DNA of 64,000 bases. It comes from CAVPDE01 sp963707125 (GTDB lineage Bacteria; Desulfobacterota; DSM-4660; Desulfatiglandales; HGW-15). Where the stretch lies: the NCBI GenBank assembly GCA_963707125.1, contig CAVPOU010000020.1:1-64000 (forward strand). Reading direction: 5' to 3'. How positions within the stretch are numbered: position 1 is the stretch's first letter; every line of letters starts with the position of its first letter. The notes beneath the pieces were generated by a model, which was given only the letters and a program-made list of their open reading frames with translations, was not told the DNA's origin and did not search any database. Shown here piece after piece: positions 1-9,602 of this stretch. The position numbers and the translations under genes were made by a program.

Positions 1-1
1 C

Positions 2-1330
2 ATGGTCAAGGCGCTTCACCGGGCAGGGATCGAGGTCATTCTCGACGTGGTGTTCAACCACACCGCAGAAGGCGACCACCGGGGGCCGACGCTGAGTTTC
101 CGGGGGCTGGACAACAGCATTTACTACATCCTCGAACAGGACCGCGCGTACTATTCTAACTACACGGGGTGCGGGAACACGCTCAACGCCAACAACCCCA
201 TTGTCCGCCGCATGATCGTGGACAGTCTGCGGTACTGGGTGGGAGAGATGCACGTGGACGGTTTCCGGTTCGACCTGGCGTCAATCCTTACACGGGATGC
301 TTCAGGCCACGTGCTGGCGAATCCGCCGGTGCTGTGGGATATCGAGTCGGACCCCTCGCTCGCAGGAACGAAGATGATCGCGGAGGCCTGGGATGCGGCC
401 GGTCTGTACCAGGTGGGCGGCTTTGTGGGTGACAGTTGGAAAGAGTGGAACGGCCGGTTTAGAGACGATGCCCGCAGCTTTTTCCGCGGGGAAGACGGAT
501 CCGTGGCGCGCTTTGCCGACCGGCTGATCGGCAGCCCTGAAATCTATGGTCACGAGGAACGAGAACCTGAACAAAGCGTCAACTTTGTGACTTGTCACGA
601 CGGGTTTACCCTCAACGATCTCGTGTCCTATGACCAGAAGCACAACGAAGCCAATGGTGAAAACAACCGGGACGGCGCCGACGACAACCGAAGCTGGAAC
701 TGTGGCGCCGAGGGCCCGACCGACGATCCCGAGGTGGAGAAGCTGCGAAACCGGCAGGTGAAGAACTTCCTGACCGTCACGATGCTCTCTCTGGGGATGC
801 CCATGATCCTCATGGGCGACGAGGTGCGGCGCACGCAGGGCGGGAACAACAACGCCTACTGCCAGGACAACGAGATCAGTTGGTTCGACTGGACCCTGGT
901 CGCGAAGCATGCGGATGTGCATCGTTTCGTGACCCTGCTCAATGCGCGGCGGCTCCTGCGAGACGAGGAGCACGAACGCCGGCGCATGAGCCTGAATCAG
1001 ATGCTCCGGCAGGCTAAAAGCGCTTGGCACGGCGTGAAGCTGAACCAGCCGGACTGGAGCCCATCTTCGCGCAGCGTGGCCTTCACCGCGGAGATCAGAA
1101 ACGAAAAACTGCGTTTTCCACCTGATTCTGAACGCCTATTGGGAAGCGCTCGACTTTGAGCTTCCACCGATAGGCAATGGACGGAGGAAACCCGTGGCGC
1201 CGATGGATCGACACGGCTCTCGAGTCGCCGAACGACATCGTGGAATGGCAGAGTTCGGCATCGATTACAGGGAGCAGCCTATCGGGCCGAGCCGCGCTCG
1301 GTGGTCGTGCTTTTCGCAGGAATGGAATGA
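2..1330 (+). CDS. glgX: Glycogen debranching enzyme, GH13 isoamylase type (5' truncated by window, 3' end frameshifted)
   Basis: Hydrolyses alpha-1,6 branches of glycogen or limit dextrin in the cytoplasm. The gene enters from outside the window, so the N-terminal part of the family is missing. Visible GH13 residues, numbered from base 2, are the nucleophile Asp91 in GFRFDLA, acid/base Glu128 in IAEAWDA and Asp200 in TCHDGFTL. The family C-terminus is present but split over three frames. An extra T in the T run at 1114-1117 ends the main frame at 1159. The next frame gives a short FHLILNAYWEALDFELPP block, a second frame (about 1190-1275) gives PWRRWIDTALESPNDIVEW, and a third (about 1280-1330) gives YRAEPRSVVVLFAGME and the likely original stop. 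With glgP at 18994 it would serve glycogen breakdown. Either indel errors or a gene losing its tail would explain this. Confidence 0.85.
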
Positions 1331-1357
1331 GGGAAGCAGCCTCGCAGTCCCCTTGCG

Positions 1358-1500
1358 CCTCCCGCCAGGGGAGGGGAAAAGAGTAGCTGGGGCAGCGCCG
1401 TCTTCACGTTCACCCTTGGCCTCCCCTCCACCCTCCGCAGTAGCCCTGCTACGGAGGAAGGGCATCAAGGGGGAGGTGGCTAATGTCTGGCGGGAGGGGA
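1358..1500. repeat. G/C-rich intergenic repeat with inverted ends
   Basis: CCTCCCGCCAG at 1358-1368 is matched by its inverted copy CTGGCGGGAGG at 1487-1497, with a GC-rich, low-complexity interior containing further internal inverted pieces. No coding signal is seen beyond the glgX stop. It resembles the G-rich palindromic elements at 6310-6365, 42698-42775 and 59360-59551. Confidence 0.55.
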
Positions 1501-1558
1501 TAAAGGGGCGAGGGAAGTGCGCTTGACGGAGGGGTAGCCGCTTGTTAGGATGCCGGCA

Positions 1559-1672
1559 CCAAGTTGCAAAGGGGCAAGGGACAATAGGTGCAAAGGCACA
1601 AAGCAGAAAATCCTTTCTGCTTTGTCCCTTTGTCCTCTGTCGCTTTGTCCCTCAAATGCCGCTTGAGCGTAG
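1559..1672. repeat. Intergenic repeat with AAAGCAGAAA/TTTCTGCTTT hairpin
   Basis: A stretch rich in AAGGGACAA/TTGTCCCTT words with a central perfect inverted repeat (GCAGAAA ... TTTCTGC, about 1603-1621). It lies between the glgX end and acrA. It could act as a bidirectional terminator, but there is no clean T tract right after the stem. Together with the element at 1358-1500 it accounts for the 400-base gap between genes. Confidence 0.4.
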
Positions 1673-1729
1673 AGCCGTTATTGTGAACAAGCAGAATATC
1701 GAGTCCTGAACAGAAAGGGAGAAAAGGAA

Positions 1730-3048
1730 ATGAAATACATGGAGTCATCTCTATCCCGCGTTTCCACCCGCGTGCCCTGGGTTCTCCTCGGGCTCGTCGC
1801 CGCGTTCTCAGTCTTTACATTGGCTGCCGGCTGCCAGAAGGACGAAAAAGCAGGCCCTCCCGGACCGCCGGCGGTCGAAGTGGTCGAGGTCATCCAAAAG
1901 GACGTGCCCATCTTCTTATGAATGGGTCGGGACGCTGGACGGCTTTGTGAATGCCACGATCCGGGCTCAAGTGACCGGCTACCTGATCAAACAGAATTAC
2001 GGGGATGGCGATCTGGTCAAGAAAGGACAGGTTCTCTTCGAGATCGACCCCAGAACCTTTGAGGCTGCCTTGGCGCAGGCCAAGGGCACTCTGGACCAGG
2101 CCAAGGGCACTGTGGACCAGTCAAAAGCCGTGGTGGAGGTGCAGGAGTCGCGCTGGGCTACGGCAAAAGCAAATCTGGCCCGCGTCAAACCTCTGGCCGA
2201 ACAGAATGCAGTAAGCCAGAAGGACCTGGATGATGCGCTCGGTATGGAGCAATCGACACGGTCCTCGGTCGTCGCAGCTCAAGCTTCGGTCGTTGCAGCC
2301 CAGGCCTCGGTGGCGGCCGCTCAGGCTGCAGTGGAAAAGGCTAGCCTCGATCTCGGGTTCACCAAAATCATATCTCCCATCGACGGCATTGCGGGCATTG
2401 CCAAGGCCCAGATCGGAAATCTGGTGGGCCCCGGATCCACAGACGAATTGACGACCGTCTCTACGGTTGACCCGATCAAGGTTTATGCTTCGATCAGCGA
2501 GCAGGAGTATCTGAAAGCCGCTGAGAAGCAAATGGTTAAAAGGGAGAAGATGCCCCTGGAGCTGGTCCTTGCCGACGGCAGCGTTTACCCTCGAAAGGGA
2601 GAAGTCGCCTTCGCCGACCGCCAGATGGATGTGAGGACCGGTACCATCCGGGTAGCCACGATTTTCCCGAACCCGAACAATATGCTCCGGCCCGGGCAGT
2701 TTGCCCGGATACGCGCTGAGATTGAAGTTAAAAAGGGTGCACTGGTCATTCCCCAGCGGTCGGTGACCGAGCTTCAGGGAAAGTACCTGGTGGCTGTGGT
2801 CGGCCCGGAGAACAGGGTGTCGATCAAGCCGGTAAAGGCCGGGGCGCGGTTCGGACAGCTCTGGGTGATCGAACAAGGGTTGCAGGCGGGGGAAAAGGTA
2901 GTCGCGGAAGGAACCCAGAAGGTTCAGGGACGGGATGGTGGTGAGCCCGAAGCCCTTTGGTGCGAATGCACCGGCTGAGCCCGCAGCGGCTCAGAAACCC
3001 GGAGTCAAACCGGAAGTCAAACCTCAATCCAAACCGGAAAACAGGTAA
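1730..3048 (+). CDS. acrA: RND efflux periplasmic adaptor (membrane fusion protein), two frameshifts
   Basis: Periplasmic adaptor linking the AcrB-type pump to the outer-membrane channel. A lipoprotein signal ends at LAAGC (Cys35), followed by barrel-sandwich and alpha-hairpin segments with many Ala/Gln repeats. The start ATG follows GAAAAGGAA. The frame breaks near 1917 (VPIF then stop); removing one T from the TTCTT run restores VPIFYEWVGTLDGFVNATIRAQ, a typical family N-terminus, in the next frame. A second break lies in the GGG run near 2928. Correcting it gives a Pro/Lys-rich tail ending at 3048, seven bases before acrB. As read, the gene yields a 63-residue and a 343-residue piece. The coordinates are those of the inferred intact gene. 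Confidence 0.8.
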
Positions 3049-3054
3049 AACGCT

Positions 3055-6000
3055 ATGGCTAAATTCTTCATCAATCGCCCCATTGTCGCTATCGTCATCG
3101 CCATCATCATGGTCATTGTCGGCGTGGTCGCTATCCTTGGGCTGCCGATTGCCCAATACCCCAACATCGTGCCGCCGGAGATTGTCATCAACACCACGTA
3201 TGTCGGCGCGGATGCGCAGACCGTGGAGCAGTCGGTCGCCACGCCCATCGAACAGGAGATGAGCGGCGTCGACAACATGAACTACATGTACTCGCTGAAT
3301 GCCAACAACGGCGAACTGAAACTCTATGTGAACTTCGACGTGAAGACCGACCCGAACATCGCCCAGGTGCTGACCCAGATACGCAAGAGCCAGGCCGATT
3401 CCAAGCTGCCCCAGGAAGTGCGTGACTACGGGGTCACGGTCAAGAAGTCCACAGCCTCCCCCTTGATGCTGGTGAGCCTCGCCTCCCCTAATGGGACCTA
3501 TGATGCGACTTTCCTTGCCAACTACGCGTACATCAACTTGAATGACCAGATCACGCGTGTGCCGGGCATCGCCAGCATCACGGTTTTCGGCGCAGGCCAG
3601 TACGCCATACGCATATGGGTGAAACCCGACCAGCTTGCAAAGCTTGGCATCACCATCCCGGAGATCATCGATGCGATCAGGCAGCAGAACACGGTAAACC
3701 CAGCAGGACAGATCGGCGGTGAGCCGGCGCCTCCGGGCCAGGAGTTCACTTATGCGATCAGGGCCCAGGGAAGGTTGGAGTCGGAGCAGGAGTTCGAAAA
3801 GATCGTGCTCCGCGCCAACCCCGACGGGTCGCTGGTGCGGCTTTCGGACGTGGCCAGGATTGAGCTCGGGTCCCAGATTTACTCCATGGCCGGCCGTTTG
3901 AACGGGAAACCGTCGGCTGTGCTCGCGCTCTACCAGCTCCCGGGGACGAACGCAATCCAGGCCGTTGACGGCGTCGAGAAACTGATGAAAGAAGCAGCGA
4001 AGTCCTTTCCGCCTGACCTGGAGTACAAGGTCTCGCTCGATACCACCCAAGCCGTGCGCGAGGGGATCAAGGAGGTCCTCAAAACTCTCTACGAGGCCAT
4101 GTTCCTGGTGATCATCGTCGTCTTCATCTTCCTTCAGGGGTTCCGGGCGACGCTCATCCCGGCCCTGGCCGTGCCCGTGTCCCTCATCGCCACATTCGCG
4201 TTCTTTCCCTTGCTCGGCTTTTCCATCAACACCATAGCCCTCATGGGCCTGGTGCTGGCCATAGGCCTGGTCGTGGATGATGCCATCGTGGTCGTGGAGG
4301 CTGTGGAACACCATATAGCAAAGGGCTTGTCGCCCAAGGAAGCAACCCAGAAAGCGATGGAAGAGGTTTCAGGGCCTGTGGTCGCCATTGCCCTGGTGCT
4401 TTCGGCCGTGTTTCTGCCGAGCATTTTCATTCCCGGGATCACAGGACAACTCTTTTCACAGTTCGCCGTCACCATCGCCATTTCGGTTCTCATTTCCGCC
4501 TTTAATGCGCTGACCCTGAGCCCGGCCCTCTGCGCCATGATCCTCAAGCCCAAGAAGGCGGGGCGGGGGGGGCCCCTCACCAAATTCTACGGATGGTTCA
4601 ACAGGATGTTCGGAACCGCGACGAACGGTTATGTGCGCGTGTGCGGCGCCGCGATCCGTAAATTGTCGATCAGCCTTCTCTTGCTCCTTGTGATGGCTCT
4701 GGGTACCGGTCTCATCGGAGGCAAGGTGCCGGGCGGATTCCTTCCTGAGGAAGACCAGGGATACATGTTCGCAGGAGTGCAACTGCCGGACGCCGCTTCC
4801 CTTCAGCGGACAGAGGCGACCATGCGCCAACTCGATGAGATCCTTAAGAATACGCCAGGGGTCAAGTACCGCACCGCTGTGTCCGGTTACAGCATGCTGA
4901 GCGGGATCACCAACACTTACAGCGGGTTCTTCTTCATCACGCTCGAGCCATGGGAGGAAAGGAAAAAACCGGAGGAGAAGTACGAAGCCATCATGGCCCA
5001 CATCAACCGGGAGTTTGCAAAACTCCCGCAGGGGGTGGCCTTCGCCTTTTCTCCGCCCGCCATTCCGGGCATCGGGACTTCAGGCGGCGTGACCATGGTG
5101 CTCGAGGATCGGGCAGGCAAGGACATCGCCTTTCTGTGGGAGAACACCCAGAAGTTTCTGGCCGAAGCGCGTAAGCGGCCTGAGCTGGCGCGCGTCACCA
5201 CGACCTTTATTCCCACGGTGCCCCAGGTCTTTGTGGATGTGGACCGGGACAAGGTGCTGAAACAGGGGGTGGTTCTGACCGACGTGTTTCGAACTCTGCA
5301 GACCTTCATGGGCGCTTACTTTGTCAACTACTTTAACCGGTTCGGCCGGCAGTGGCAGGTTTACGTGCAGGCGGAGGGCGAATACCGGGTTCAGGCCCAG
5401 CAGCTTGGGCAGTTTTACGTGCGCAACAGCAAGGGCGACATGGTGCCTCTCTCGGCCGTCACGAGGTTCGAGGAGCGCTCGGGTCCCGAGTTCACCATGC
5501 GGTACAACCTCTACCGCTCGGTTCAGATCAACGCCTCCACAAACCCGGGTTACAGCTCGCTCCAGGCCATGAAAGCGCTCGAAGAAGTCTTCAGCCAGGT
5601 CATGCCGCAGGAGATGGGCTATGACTACATCGGCATGTCCTATCAGGAGAAAAAAGCCAGTGAGGGCGTCCCCATCTCCATCATCTTCGGGATGTCGCTG
5701 CTTTTCGTGTTTTTGATCCTGGCGGCCCAGTACGAGAGCTGGTCCCTCCCCTTCAGTGTGCTCCTGGGAACGCCCATCGCCGTGTTCGGGGCCTTTGCCT
5801 TCATCATGATCCGGAACATGGAGCTGAATCTCTATGCCCAGATCGGCTTGGTCATGCTCATAGGGCTGGCGGCCAAGAACGCCATTCTCATCGTGGAGTT
5901 TGCCAAGGTGGAGTATGAGAAGGGCAAGGAGCTCGCCGATGCAGCGCTGGAGGGCGCCAGGCTGCGCCTGAGGCCGATCCTCATGACCTCTTTTGCCTTC

Positions 6001-6262
6001 ATCCTGGGGTGCGTGCCCCTGGCCATAGCCTCAGGCTCGGGTGCAGTTGTCCCGCAAGGTGATGGGGACCGCTGTGATCGGAGGGATGCTGACGGCCACC
6101 TTCATCGCCATTTTCATCATACCGGCGACATTCTACCTGATGGAAAAGCTCGTGCAAGGAGGAGACGCCGGCGCCCATCCCAAACCGGGCGGGCAAAGCC
6201 CCGGGAGTGAAGCACCACCGGTCGAGCCCGCCGCCGGAAAGGAGGGAAGCCACCATGAATAA
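3055..6262 (+). CDS. acrB: RND multidrug efflux transporter, HAE1/AcrB family, frameshift near 6045
   Basis: Inner-membrane, proton-driven drug exporter of about 1,070 residues. The N-terminus MAKFFINRPIVAIVIAI is a classic HAE1 start. The central GLVVDDAIVVVEAVEH segment carries the paired acidic residues of TM4, and the second half repeats the 12-TM architecture. The frame is intact to GSGAV (about 6045). There one extra base changes frame; the next frame continues with SRKVMGTAVIGGMLTATF, the expected last helix, to a stop at 6262. As read, the tail is an Arg-rich nonsense sequence ending at 6210. It is preceded by acrA and followed by nodT, a complete tripartite operon. Confidence 0.88.
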
Positions 6263-6289
6263 GACAACGTTCTTCAAAATCTCTCCTCA

Positions 6290-6399
6290 GAATGCTTCCG
6301 ATAACTCTAAAAATCCCTCCCCCTTGAGGGGGGAGGGCAAGGGTGGGGGTGAAGAGGAGGGGGGAGTTGTTATCAGACAATCCCCGAATCGGGAATTTG
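6290..6399. mobile_element. Small non-coding insertion (MITE/REP-like) in the nodT signal peptide
   Basis: About 110 bases lie between two near-identical short direct repeats, AAAATCTCTCCTCA at 6276-6289 and AAAATCCATCTCCTCA at 6400-6415. Removing one repeat plus the insert (124 bases net) joins the ATG at 6255 in frame to the rest of nodT. The insert holds an inverted pair GATAACT (6300-6306) / AGTTGTTATC and a G-rich palindrome CCTCCCCC TTGA GGGGGGAGG. It has no ORF of its own. The G-rich core matches elements elsewhere in the window. Confidence 0.6.
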
Positions 6400-7839
6400 A
6401 AAATCCATCTCCTCACGCTTGTTTCTGTAATTGCCTTTTTCCTCCTCACCGGATGCATGGTGGGACCCGATTACCAGCGGCCAAGCGTCGACACGCCGCA
6501 GAACTGGCGCTTTGAAGACAAGGCAGCGAAGGACGTCGTCAATACCCTTTGGTGGGAACAGTTCAACGATCCCGTCCTCAATGATCTGATCCTGACCGCC
6601 CTTCAGGAGAATAAGGATGTGAAGATCGCCGCAGCCAGGGTCGAACAGTTTCTCGGACAATACGGGACGACCCGCGCCTTCCTCTTCCCTCAAATCGGTG
6701 CCGGTGCAAGTGCGGGCAGGCAGCGGTTGAGCCAGTCCACAGGTCCCGTCCCTTACTCACTAGATCCCGGTATCAATACCTCGTTCGACAGCTACGACAT
6801 TTTTGTGAATGTGAACTGGGAGATCGACCTTTGGGGAAAAATAAGGCGAGCCACAGAGGCGGCGCGTGCCGATCTGCTGAGCACCGAGGAGGCGCGCAGG
6901 GCCGTCATCCTGACTCTTGTCACCTCGGTGGCCAACTCTTATGTGAACCTCCGGGATCTAGACAAGCAGCTTGAAGTGACGAAACAGACGACTCAGAGCT
7001 ACAAGGAAAGTTACGATCTGTTCAGTCTCCGTTTCAAGTATGGGACTGTTTCGCAAACAGAGGTCAGCCAGACAAGGGCCCAATATGAGCAGGCCGCGTC
7101 GAACATCCCCTTCTTCGAAAAGGCCATCGCCCAGCAGGAAAACGCCTTGAGCGTGCTTCTGGGTCGGAACCCGGGTCCCATTCCCAGAGGGAAGACCATC
7201 GATGAACTCATGTTCCCGGCGGTTCCTGCAGGACTGCCTTCGGATCTCCTCCTGAACCGGCCCGACATCCGCCAGGCGGAAGAAAATCTTGTGGCTGCCA
7301 ATGCCAACATCGGTGTGGCCAAGGCGCAGTATTACCCGAGCATTTCTCTGACCGGCTTCTTTGGCTTTGCGAGCATGGACCTGTCGAACTTGTTTAACGG
7401 CCACTCCAAGATGTGGAGCTATGCCGCGCCGGTGACCGCCCCGATCTTCACGGCAGGGGCCATCGAGGGGCAGGTCCGGTCGGCTGAAGCAGTGCAGCAG
7501 CAGACGCTGGTGCGCTATCAGCAGGTCATTCAGACGGCATTCCGGGAGGTAGACGACAGCCTCGTGGACCATCAACGAACAAGGGAACAGCTGGCAGCCC
7601 TTGCCCGAGAGCTCGAAGCCCTTAGGGAATATGTGCGCCTCGCCCAGTTGCGGTTCGATAACGGGTACACCAGCTATCTCGAGGTGCTGTATTCGCAGAC
7701 CCTCCTCTTCAACGCAGAATTAACGAACACACAGGTGCAGGGGACCCTCTTCCAGGCGCTGGTGAACCTGTACAAATCCATGGGCGGCGGCTGGGTTGTG
7801 GAAGCGGACAAGCTCACCGACGCCTCATCGGCGAGATAA
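6397..7839 (+). CDS. Outer-membrane efflux lipoprotein, NodT/OprM family; 5' end disrupted
   Basis: TolC-like outer-membrane channel of the RND system, with two OEP repeats (from about residues 60 and 260) and the N-terminal lipobox LLTGC before MVGPDYQRPSV, typical of NodT proteins. The annotated start is the in-frame TTG at 6397, which gives the hydrophobic signal but has no good ribosome site. The natural start is probably ATG 6255, which has an excellent GGAAAGGAGGG upstream and encodes MNKTTFFKI. That start is now separated from the body by the 124-base insertion, which also shifts frame. Translation of this gene may therefore be reduced or lost. A longer in-frame GTG at 6343 lies within repeat sequence and is less likely. 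Confidence 0.8.
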   Translation: MKIHLLTLVSVIAFFLLTGCMVGPDYQRPSVDTPQNWRFEDKAAKDVVNTLWWEQFNDPVLNDLILTALQENKDVKIAAARVEQFLGQYGTTRAFLFPQIGAGASAGRQRLSQSTGPVPYSLDPGINTSFDSYDIFVNVNWEIDLWGKIRRATEAARADLLSTEEARRAVILTLVTSVANSYVNLRDLDKQLEVTKQTTQSYKESYDLFSLRFKYGTVSQTEVSQTRAQYEQAASNIPFFEKAIAQQENALSVLLGRNPGPIPRGKTIDELMFPAVPAGLPSDLLLNRPDIRQAEENLVAANANIGVAKAQYYPSISLTGFFGFASMDLSNLFNGHSKMWSYAAPVTAPIFTAGAIEGQVRSAEAVQQQTLVRYQQVIQTAFREVDDSLVDHQRTREQLAALARELEALREYVRLAQLRFDNGYTSYLEVLYSQTLLFNAELTNTQVQGTLFQALVNLYKSMGGGWVVEADKLTDASSAR

Positions 7840-7951
7840 TAACGTGGGGCTTGGGGGGATATGAACTATTCAAGGCATCCACTACAACTTGGGTGTCTCG
7901 ATGAGAAAGGTCGTTGTCCCTTTTGGGGGACTTTATTTAGGGAGGTAGAAA

Positions 7952-9382
7952 TTGACAAGTTTGCCGCCAAACAAGACAAAGATCGTTTGCACCATCGGAC
8001 CGGCGTCTGAATCGCAAGAAGTGATGGAGCAGATGCTGCTTGCAGGGATGAATGTCGCCCGGCTCAACTTCTCCCACGGGGACTTCGAGAGTCACAAAAG
8101 GGTGATCGATACCCTACGCTCCGCTTCCCGCGCCACAGGACGACGGGTGGCCATCATGGCCGATCTGAGCGGGCCCAAGATGCGCATCGGGAAACTCAAA
8201 GAAGAGCCAGTGGAACTGAAGGCTGGTGACGCCTTCACCCTCACCACGAAAGAGATCGTCGGCGATGCGACCAAGGCTTCGGTGAGTTTTTCCCGACTTC
8301 CAAAAGCCGTGAAGCCCGGCGACGCCCTCTTTCTGAACGACGGTTTCATTCAACTGGAGGTTACCCGGGTCCAGGGGAAGGATGTCCACTGCAAAGTGGT
8401 GGTGGGCGGGGAGCTGCGTTCCCGCAAGGGATTGAATCTCCCGGGCATTGATCTGGGGATCACGGCCTTCACGGAACGGGACAGGGAGTGCCTCCAGTTT
8501 GCCATGGAGCAAGGCGTGGATGCGGTCAGCCAGTCCTTTGTGGAGTCCGGGAAGGATATTGATGCGGTGCGCAAGGCAGCAAAGGAACTAGGGCACAGTC
8601 CTTTCATCATTGCCAAGATCGAGCGGAGCAGGGCCCTTGAGCGTTTCGACGAGATCCTCGACTCAGCAGACGGGATCATGATCGCTCGTGGCGACCTTGG
8701 CGTAGAGGTCCCCATCGAACAGATCGCGGTTGTTCAAAAGGATCTGATGCGGCGGGCCAACATGCGGGCAAAGCCGGTCATCACTGCGACTCAGATGCTC
8801 GAATCCATGACGAGTAACCGCCGCCCCACCAGGGCTGAGGCGACGGACGTGGCGAATGCAATACTCGATGGCACTGATTGCGTCATGCTCTCGGGCGAGT
8901 CCGCCATGGGGGGGTATCCGGTGGATGCCGTTGCGATGCTCGCCAAGATTGCTGCGGCCATCGAACCTCACCGGCACCAGGTAACCGTAAAGGAAATGTT
9001 TCAAGGGCTGGATCTGCGGGGCAAGCTTCGTCCGGCCCATCTCATTGCCGTAGGCGTCGAGGCGAGTCTCGAGTATGCGTCTCCTGCTGCGGTCTTTGTC
9101 CCCACGAAGAGCGGCGCAACAGCCAGAAGCATCGCACGCTTCCGCCCCCCTGTGTGGATCGTTGCCGTGAGCTCTCAGAAATCCACCTGCCAGACGCTTC
9201 AATTCTCATATGGCGTGCATCCGGTGCATGAAGAAGATCACCCCGAGAACTGGAACGCATATGTGAAGAAGTGGCTCAAAGCACACAAGGTCGAGGGAAA
9301 CCTTGTGGTTTTGACGGAAGGCCCCTCGTCCAAACACCCTGAGACCAACAACAGGATGGAGCTGATAGACTTGAAGAAATAA
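7952..9382 (+). CDS. pyk: Pyruvate kinase
   Basis: Converts phosphoenolpyruvate and ADP to pyruvate and ATP in the last step of glycolysis. At 476 residues it has the usual family length. The N-terminal TKIVCTIGPAS is diagnostic. The active-site segments IIAKIERSRALE (catalytic Lys), GIMIARGDLGVEVP and KPVITATQMLESM are intact, and the C-terminal domain has the regulatory-site fold. The start is TTG at 7952, eight bases after GGGAGGT; no ATG is available nearby. It opens the co-oriented glycolytic block and is followed by a 200-base repeat, so separate transcription from ldh is possible. Confidence 0.95.
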   Translation: MTSLPPNKTKIVCTIGPASESQEVMEQMLLAGMNVARLNFSHGDFESHKRVIDTLRSASRATGRRVAIMADLSGPKMRIGKLKEEPVELKAGDAFTLTTKEIVGDATKASVSFSRLPKAVKPGDALFLNDGFIQLEVTRVQGKDVHCKVVVGGELRSRKGLNLPGIDLGITAFTERDRECLQFAMEQGVDAVSQSFVESGKDIDAVRKAAKELGHSPFIIAKIERSRALERFDEILDSADGIMIARGDLGVEVPIEQIAVVQKDLMRRANMRAKPVITATQMLESMTSNRRPTRAEATDVANAILDGTDCVMLSGESAMGGYPVDAVAMLAKIAAAIEPHRHQVTVKEMFQGLDLRGKLRPAHLIAVGVEASLEYASPAAVFVPTKSGATARSIARFRPPVWIVAVSSQKSTCQTLQFSYGVHPVHEEDHPENWNAYVKKWLKAHKVEGNLVVLTEGPSSKHPETNNRMELIDLKK

Positions 9383-9390
9383 GAAAGAAT

Positions 9391-9585
9391 GGAGTGGTGG
9401 AGTGATGGAGTAATGAGAAGAGAAGACGGAGTATTGGAGTACTGGAGTGATGGAGTAATGGGAAGACCGAAGGACAGATGAGAGACAAAACAGGTTCTGG
9501 GTTTTGGATTCTTGCTTCTGAACTATTCTGCTGAATTCTGTCTCCTGTCTTCTGTATTCTTTATTCCAGTACTCCATTACTCCAA
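9391..9585. repeat. Dispersed intergenic repeat B, copy 1
   Basis: Begins with tandem GGAGTGATGGAGTAATG-like words and ends with their inverted counterpart (CCAGTACTCCATTACTCC). The interior contains AGACAAAACAG and CTGAATTCTGTCTCCTGTC. A second copy with the same order lies at 15069-15250 in the same orientation. The inverted ends could pair into a long stem between pyk and ldh. No coding potential. Confidence 0.75.
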
Positions 9586-9602
9586 CCCTCGGAGATATTC
9601 TC

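Noticed and set aside
1177..1526. Two short plus-strand frames after the glgX stop as independent genes
   Set aside because: Their meaningful residues are the displaced GlgX C-terminus; the remainder is repeat sequence.
2824..4314. 496-codon open frame on the minus strand opposite acrA/acrB
   Set aside because: His/Asp/Arg-rich composition typical of the antisense of a GC-rich gene; the plus strand carries unmistakable RND family sequence.
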